Source: Christensenella sp. UBA1385
Lineage (GTDB): Bacteria; Bacillota; Clostridia; Christensenellales; Aristaeellaceae
NCBI GenBank assembly: GCA_002305755.1
Contig: DBQV01000021.1
Location: 1-64,000, forward strand
Length of the DNA: 64,000 nucleotides
Direction: 5' to 3'
Below the pieces are notes generated by a model. That model did not search any database and was not told the origin of the DNA. It was given only the letters and a program-made list of their open reading frames with translations. Of this stretch, positions 59,525 through 64,000 are shown piece after piece. The translations under genes and the position numbers were made by a program. How positions within the stretch are numbered: the first letter of the stretch is position 1; every line of letters begins with the position of its first letter.

Positions 59525-60217
59525 GGGCTTTTTCTTGGGCATGCCCGCTTGCCTTGGATAAACGGCGGGCGTAGGCGCCGTTTTCATAACGGCCTGCACG
59601 CTGTGATCCATGCCCGGAAGCCCCAGAAAATAGCGCTCGCCAAGCCGTCCCTTCAGCAGGAAGAGGGCGCCTTTTACTTCCTTGAGTTCATCCTGCAGGC
59701 CCGGCCCCTTCCAGCACAGCGCGCTGCCGCCCACCCTGACGAAAGGCAGCAGATACTCCAGCAGCACGCGCATGGGAGCGACTGCGCGCGCCGCCGCCAG
59801 ATCAAAAGAAGCGCGGAGCGGCCCCCTCGCCGCGTCCTCAGCGCGGGCATGCAGCACGCTGACATTCCGAAGCTCAAGCCCGGCTGACACGGTCTCCAGA
59901 AAGTCGCAGCGCTTTCTTAACGAATCCAACAGGGCCACTTCCATATCGGGTCGGGCGATGGCCAGCGCAAGGCCTGGAAAACCGGCCCCCGTGCCCACGT
60001 CGATCAGACGGCAGCCCTTGGGAAACCAGACCTCGTGAGAGAGCGGCCGCAGGGAGTCCGCAAAGTGCTTAAGGGGCATTTCCTCAGGCGGCACATTGGT
60101 CAGGTCCATCCTCCGGTTCCACTCGATCAGCAGTTCATAATAAGCCTGCATCTTTTCAGGATAAGGGCCTGCGCTGACGCCGCAGGCGGCCAGCTCCGCT
60201 GCCAGATCAAGGCTCAT
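59519..60217 (-). CDS. rsmG: 16S rRNA (guanine-N7)-methyltransferase RsmG
   Basis: Methylates G527 of 16S rRNA. The 232 residues have the family core LTNVPPEEMPLKHFADSLRPL, the SAM-binding LIDVGTGAGFPGLALAIARPD (about 71-91) and FDLAAARAVAPMRVLLEYLLPFVRVGG. The start overlaps the holA stop by four bases (ATGA). It is the last gene of the comEC-holA-rsmG run. Confidence 0.95.
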   Translation of the reverse strand: MSLDLAAELAACGVSAGPYPEKMQAYYELLIEWNRRMDLTNVPPEEMPLKHFADSLRPLSHEVWFPKGCRLIDVGTGAGFPGLALAIARPDMEVALLDSLRKRCDFLETVSAGLELRNVSVLHARAEDAARGPLRASFDLAAARAVAPMRVLLEYLLPFVRVGGSALCWKGPGLQDELKEVKGALFLLKGRLGERYFLGLPGMDHSVQAVMKTAPTPAVYPRQAGMPKKKPL

Positions 60218-61269
60218 GAGACCATCTCCCTTCTCCTGTCCGCGATCAGGCGATAGACCGCCTGCTCCAGCGCGCCTTCCTCCGGCATCTGGCCAGATTT
60301 CACGGCGAACTCCGTCTCAACCAGCATGTTCAGCGCCTGATACAGCGCTTCCGCCGCGAAAGGCTGCGCCAGCGGCTGAAGCTTCTTAGCGATGAAGGGC
60401 GCCACGCCCAGTTGCCTGGAGATGGTCTCCAAGGGCATTCCGGCGGCCGACAGGATCTTGACGAACAGCAGCTGCCTGTACTGTCTCTGCAGCAGGCTGA
60501 GCAGCATCAGGCGCTGTTCGCCTTCCTTCAGCATCTCGTCCATCAGCCTGCCTGCCTGCGCAGCGTTGCCTCGCACCAGGGCATCAGACAAGTCGAACAC
60601 CTTGTACTCCGTGGATTTGGTGCAGATGGCCGCCACATCCTGGCCTGTTACCGTGCCGCTGTCACCAGAAAAGGCGGCCAGCTTGGCCAGTTCATTGTGC
60701 AGCCTGTGCATATCCTGCCCAACGGCGAAGATCAGCTGCTCCGCCGTATATCTGTCGATCTGTTTGCCGTAGCCTTTCAGCTCCTTGGCCACCCATTTGA
60801 TCAGCAGGCCCTGATCCAGCTTGTCAAAGCTGACAACGCCGCCCAGCCTCGCGATCTGCTTATGCAGCTTTCGCACACCGTTGGCCTTGCCCTTCACATG
60901 AAAAACAAGACAGGTAGTCGAAGGCAGGCGGGTAACATACTCCGCGATTCTATCGGCAGCCCCGCCTTTTGACGCGGCTTTCTCCCCCTCCTCGCCGGTC
61001 TTCCCACCCTCCAGCATGGAGCACTCCTTCACCAGCACCAGGCGGCGCTCCGCCATCATGGGCAGCGTCTCGGCGCAGGCGATCAGCTGGTCGGCGTCCG
61101 GATCCGTCAGCACGGTGACGTTGAGGCCGGTCAGATCATCGCGCAGCACGGTCTCCCGGAGCGCGCGCAGCGCGCTTTCCTTGGTATATTCTTCCTCTCC
61201 CTCAAACAGGTAGCAGGAGAGCAGGTTTGATGTCCTGAGCGACTGATAGAACTCTTCCCTTGTCATCAT
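60214..61269 (-). CDS. holA: DNA polymerase III subunit delta
   Basis: Clamp-loader subunit that opens the beta sliding clamp. The 351 residues begin with the family pattern YLFEGEEEYTKE, then the AAA-like region and the C-terminal oligomerisation helices (LLQRQYRQLLFVKIL is a strong signature). The ATG overlaps the comEC stop (ATGATG). comEC-holA adjacency is normal for Firmicutes. Confidence 0.93.
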   Translation of the reverse strand: MMTREEFYQSLRTSNLLSCYLFEGEEEYTKESALRALRETVLRDDLTGLNVTVLTDPDADQLIACAETLPMMAERRLVLVKECSMLEGGKTGEEGEKAASKGGAADRIAEYVTRLPSTTCLVFHVKGKANGVRKLHKQIARLGGVVSFDKLDQGLLIKWVAKELKGYGKQIDRYTAEQLIFAVGQDMHRLHNELAKLAAFSGDSGTVTGQDVAAICTKSTEYKVFDLSDALVRGNAAQAGRLMDEMLKEGEQRLMLLSLLQRQYRQLLFVKILSAAGMPLETISRQLGVAPFIAKKLQPLAQPFAAEALYQALNMLVETEFAVKSGQMPEEGALEQAVYRLIADRRREMVS

Positions 61270-63611
61270 ATCCCCCGATCGCCATAGTGGCGCAGCTGAA
61301 AAACTCCCGCCTCATCCGCTTCCAGAATGAGCGCCCGCCCACTCTGCGTGCCCCAGAGAGGTATTCCCATATTCTCCAGCCGTTTAAGCACCGAAGACGC
61401 GGCGGACATCCTGCCCGGACCTGCAGTCAGCAGCGCCAGCTTAGGTGAAACGGCCTTCAGATACGCTTCGCCGGTACCCGTCTTCGCGCCATGGTGCGCC
61501 AGCTTCAGCACATGCGCGGGCACAGCCGAGTACATCTCATACTCTCCGCTCAGATCGCCTCCGCTGAGCAGCGTCAGATCGTTCATGCCGATGCGCAGCA
61601 CAAGCGAGTGATGGTTGGCGTCCATGCCCGGATAGATTTTACCATAGATCGGCCAGAGGACCTCCATCTTCACACGCCCTTCGCCAAATGAATCCCCCCG
61701 GTCCGCGTGCACGATGGGGATGCCTTCCTGTTCGGCCATCGCCAGCAGATCCGCGCTTCCATCTTCCCGGCGCGCCAGCTCAGCCCCCGTGGGCAGAACG
61801 ATTTTGCCGATGCGCACCCCCTGTTCCAGCAGCTGCCGCAGGCCGCCCGCGTGGTCATTGTGCAGATGCGAAAGAAACAGCACATCCACACTTCTGCCCT
61901 TGCTCAGCAGATAGGCCGCAAGATCGCCACCATGATCCGCCGTATCGATCACATAAGTGCGCCGGCCGTCCTCAATGACAGCCGCATCCGCGCTGCCTGT
62001 GCTGAGCAGCGTGTACCGAAGCCGCTTTCCATCCTTCCATAACAGGCCCCAAGTCAGGCCGACGCAAAGCGCCAGGCAAATGCCGGCCTTCAGCAGCCGG
62101 AGGCGAGCCTTGCCCGCCCTTGCATATCTGGTCATGCAGATCAGCGCCGCCAGCCACAGCGCCACGGCAGGAGGCGTGATTGCGGGTCCCCACAGCAAAG
62201 CGAAGGGCAGCGAAGATACCCGGCTCACGGCATCCGTGAAAAGCGTCAGCAGGAAGCGCAGCGGCACCGCCAGCACCGCTGCCGCAGGTATTGAGATCAG
62301 GGCAAAGGGCAGCAAAAACAGACCGCAGTACATCAGGATGGCCACCGCGGCGCAGGCAATCGGGCTGACAAGCAAACCGATCAGCGAAACGGAGTGAAAG
62401 GTATTGAGAAGGACCGGCAGCGTGAACAGGCTGGCGGAGAGCGCCGCTGTCAGAGCCGACACTGCGCGATCGATCGTTGAGCGCCTTCCCCGTCCTTTTC
62501 TCCGGCTGTTATATAGAACAGTCAGCCTGTCACCGAGCGTCAGGATGCCGAGAACAGCCAGAAATGAGAGCTGAAACCCTGCCGAAAACAGCTCCAGCGG
62601 CCATATCAGCAGGATCAGAAGAAAGGCCAGAGCCAGCGAGGTCAGTGGATCTGCCCTCTCGTTCACCAGCTCAGCGCCGAGCATCACCGCCATCATGACG
62701 GAAGCGCGCAGCACAGGCGCCGCAAAGTCCAGCAGGCGGCAGTACAGCGCCAGCGCGGCCAGAATGATCGCAAACCGCCTTCTCGAGCCGAGTCCCGCCT
62801 TCTTCAGCAACCGATACAGGCCAAAGGCCAGCAGCCCGACATGGAGGCCTGATACCGAAAGCACATGGGCGATTCCCGCATCCCGGAAATTGGCCCGCGT
62901 TTCTTCCTCGAGGCCGCTGCGATCACCGAGAAGCAGAGCGCGTATCAGGACGCCTCCTTCTCCGATGGCCTTTTCCAGCCTGTCGCCCAACAGGAGCCTT
63001 GCCCTTATCCAGACGCTTGCATGTTCGCCCAGCGCCGGTCCCTCTATGGTCAGATCCCGCGCTCCGCTGAGCCCGATGCCCATGCCTTTTTGCAGAAGGT
63101 ACAGCCGGAAATTGAATCCGTAGGGATTCTGCCTGCCGGATGGGTGATACAGATTGGATATCATGCTCAGCGTCTGCCCATCCATGAAGAGGCGGGCTTT
63201 CTCTGTCGGAAAATAGGTCCAGTATGCAGCCTTCACGTAATATTCTTTTCCAGCTTCATCCACGAGCCTCAGGTTGCGCAGGCTTGCCTTTACCCGTCCG
63301 TCATCCTCACGCACTTCGGCCAATCCCCGGACGGAGGCTGACACGCGGTATGTCCCCTCTGGCGGCACGACAGGATTCAGCGCAGCGGAAGCCCTGAAAA
63401 TGCCAAAAAACAGCATCATAAAACAAAGCGCCAGCGCTGTGGACAGGTGCAGGCGCCATCTGACAAACAGGAGCGCAGCCGACAGCACGAGGCCCGCCGC
63501 AGGAAAGGTCATCGGCGCGCCGCCATACAGGCCGCCGATCAGTATCCCCAGCCCGAAGCTGATAGAAAAGCAGACAAGCGGCCTCTGCGCAAGAAAGGAT
63601 CTTGAATTCAC
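61266..63611 (-). CDS. comEC: Competence protein ComEC/Rec2
   Basis: Membrane channel and nuclease for uptake of transforming DNA. The 781 residues contain an N-terminal membrane pair and OB-like domain, the competence domain with many membrane segments (for instance around HVLSVSGLHVGLLAFGLY) and a C-terminal metallo-beta-lactamase domain with DTADHGGD, FLSHLHNDHAGGLRQ and LKLAHHGAKTGTG. It appears complete. The GTG start at 63609-63611 overlaps the previous stop (GTGA). No comEA is seen here. Confidence 0.95.
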   Translation of the reverse strand: MNSRSFLAQRPLVCFSISFGLGILIGGLYGGAPMTFPAAGLVLSAALLFVRWRLHLSTALALCFMMLFFGIFRASAALNPVVPPEGTYRVSASVRGLAEVREDDGRVKASLRNLRLVDEAGKEYYVKAAYWTYFPTEKARLFMDGQTLSMISNLYHPSGRQNPYGFNFRLYLLQKGMGIGLSGARDLTIEGPALGEHASVWIRARLLLGDRLEKAIGEGGVLIRALLLGDRSGLEEETRANFRDAGIAHVLSVSGLHVGLLAFGLYRLLKKAGLGSRRRFAIILAALALYCRLLDFAAPVLRASVMMAVMLGAELVNERADPLTSLALAFLLILLIWPLELFSAGFQLSFLAVLGILTLGDRLTVLYNSRRKGRGRRSTIDRAVSALTAALSASLFTLPVLLNTFHSVSLIGLLVSPIACAAVAILMYCGLFLLPFALISIPAAAVLAVPLRFLLTLFTDAVSRVSSLPFALLWGPAITPPAVALWLAALICMTRYARAGKARLRLLKAGICLALCVGLTWGLLWKDGKRLRYTLLSTGSADAAVIEDGRRTYVIDTADHGGDLAAYLLSKGRSVDVLFLSHLHNDHAGGLRQLLEQGVRIGKIVLPTGAELARREDGSADLLAMAEQEGIPIVHADRGDSFGEGRVKMEVLWPIYGKIYPGMDANHHSLVLRIGMNDLTLLSGGDLSGEYEMYSAVPAHVLKLAHHGAKTGTGEAYLKAVSPKLALLTAGPGRMSAASSVLKRLENMGIPLWGTQSGRALILEADEAGVFQLRHYGDRGI

Positions 63612-64000
63612 AGCGTGAGCCAGACCCCGGCGGCAGCTGCTTCGCAGGCTTTGTATACTTCTTGTGCTTCCGCCACGAGGCTCTTAGGGTCAGAGTCAGG
63701 CTGAAAATGCGTCAGGATGGTTTTCCCTACGCCTGCCGCCCTGCCCAGTTCAGCCGCCTGGGAAGAAGTGAGGTGGGGCAGCTGTTCATGCCAGCTTTCT
63801 CTGCGGAACGTGGCATCGCAGATCAGCACATCCGCTCCCCGGCAGAATTCGGTCAACGGTTCCCATCGGTTGGTATCTCCGGTATAGACCAGCGCCTTGT
63901 CCCTGTGGTTCAATCGCACGGCATAGCAGGGCACAGGATGGCTGGTGCGCTGCGTCCTCACGCCGAATACCCCGATCTCTTCCGCGTTTGAAATATCTTT
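63608..64000 (-). CDS. MBL-fold metallohydrolase, RNase Z-like (runs off the window)
   Basis: C-terminal part of a metallo-beta-lactamase-fold hydrolase; the frame is open to base 64000, so the N-terminus with the HxHxDH motif lies outside. The 130 residues visible include LVYTGDTNRW, VLICDATFRRESW, HLTSSQAAELGRAAG and TILTHFQP, matching the second half of the RNase Z/ElaC superfamily. The stop overlaps the comEC start. A tRNA 3' processing role is possible, but a general MBL hydrolase is equally likely. Confidence 0.85.
   Translation of the reverse strand, partial: KDISNAEEIGVFGVRTQRTSHPVPCYAVRLNHRDKALVYTGDTNRWEPLTEFCRGADVLICDATFRRESWHEQLPHLTSSQAAELGRAAGVGKTILTHFQPDSDPKSLVAEAQEVYKACEAAAAGVWLTL

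Overview
The window looks like chromosome from an anaerobic, low-oxygen-adapted member of the Clostridia (Firmicutes/Bacillota) with fairly high GC. The pointers are a SigH-type sporulation/transition sigma factor beside mrnC and rlmB, a ctsR-mcsA-mcsB-clpC operon, a hisS T-box leader, a meso-DAP type MurE, a split glycine decarboxylase (gcvPA/gcvPB) and two [FeFe]-hydrogenase-like proteins. I cannot name the genus from sequence alone. Coding density is high, most genes are on the minus strand, and many neighbours overlap by 1-20 bases, so the region is organised as long operons.

Layout. 1-3.7 kb (minus): an AraC-type regulator heads mrnC-rlmB-sigH, then tRNA-Gly and the start of tuf. 3.8-6.1 kb (plus): tRNA-Ser, der, plsY. 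6.1-9.0 kb (minus): upp and a secreted protein built of thirteen exact-length 39-residue Cys/His repeats. 9.2-13.4 kb (minus): a T-box controlled hisS-aspS-nudC operon, whose promoter shares its -35 box with the divergent pgi promoter. 13.5-16.5 kb (plus): pgi, then a brnQ transporter gene broken by a 120-bp MITE-like insertion. 16.6-21.0 kb (minus): gcvT-gcvH-gcvPA-gcvPB behind a glycine riboswitch. 21.0-29.8 kb (minus): a trimmed division/cell-wall cluster mraZ-ftsL-murE-mraY-murD-ftsQ-ftsA-ftsZ with an array of MraZ boxes. 30.2-31.4 kb: a zinc-ribbon protein and a phosphoesterase. 31.4-39.9 kb (minus): an elongation/septum-placement operon maf-mreB-mreC-mreD-mrdA-minD-rodA. 40.0-42.8 kb: metG-tatD. 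42.8-48.5 kb (minus): a six-gene putative hydrogen/redox sensing cluster (small-molecule-kinase-like protein, two thioredoxin-like [2Fe-2S] proteins, a PAS-containing group C-like hydrogenase, a PP2C/SpoIIE phosphatase, a group B-like hydrogenase). 48.5-53.0 kb (minus): ctsR-mcsA-mcsB-clpC with a CtsR operator. 53.2-59.5 kb (plus): a zinc-ribbon membrane protein, a TPM-domain protein, the MrfA-type helicase, an aldehyde dehydrogenase and an rRNA/tRNA methyltransferase. 59.5-64 kb (minus): a partial MBL hydrolase, comEC, holA, rsmG.

The most noteworthy items are the sensory hydrogenase-phosphatase cluster, the MITE-disrupted brnQ (removing the element and one 4-bp duplication restores the reading frame exactly), the 13-repeat Cys/His surface protein, an McsB homologue whose nucleotide-binding motifs are eroded, the hisS/pgi promoters sharing one -35 box, and six 10-bp-spaced MraZ boxes. 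All functional assignments rest on recognised motifs and gene order; no database search was run.
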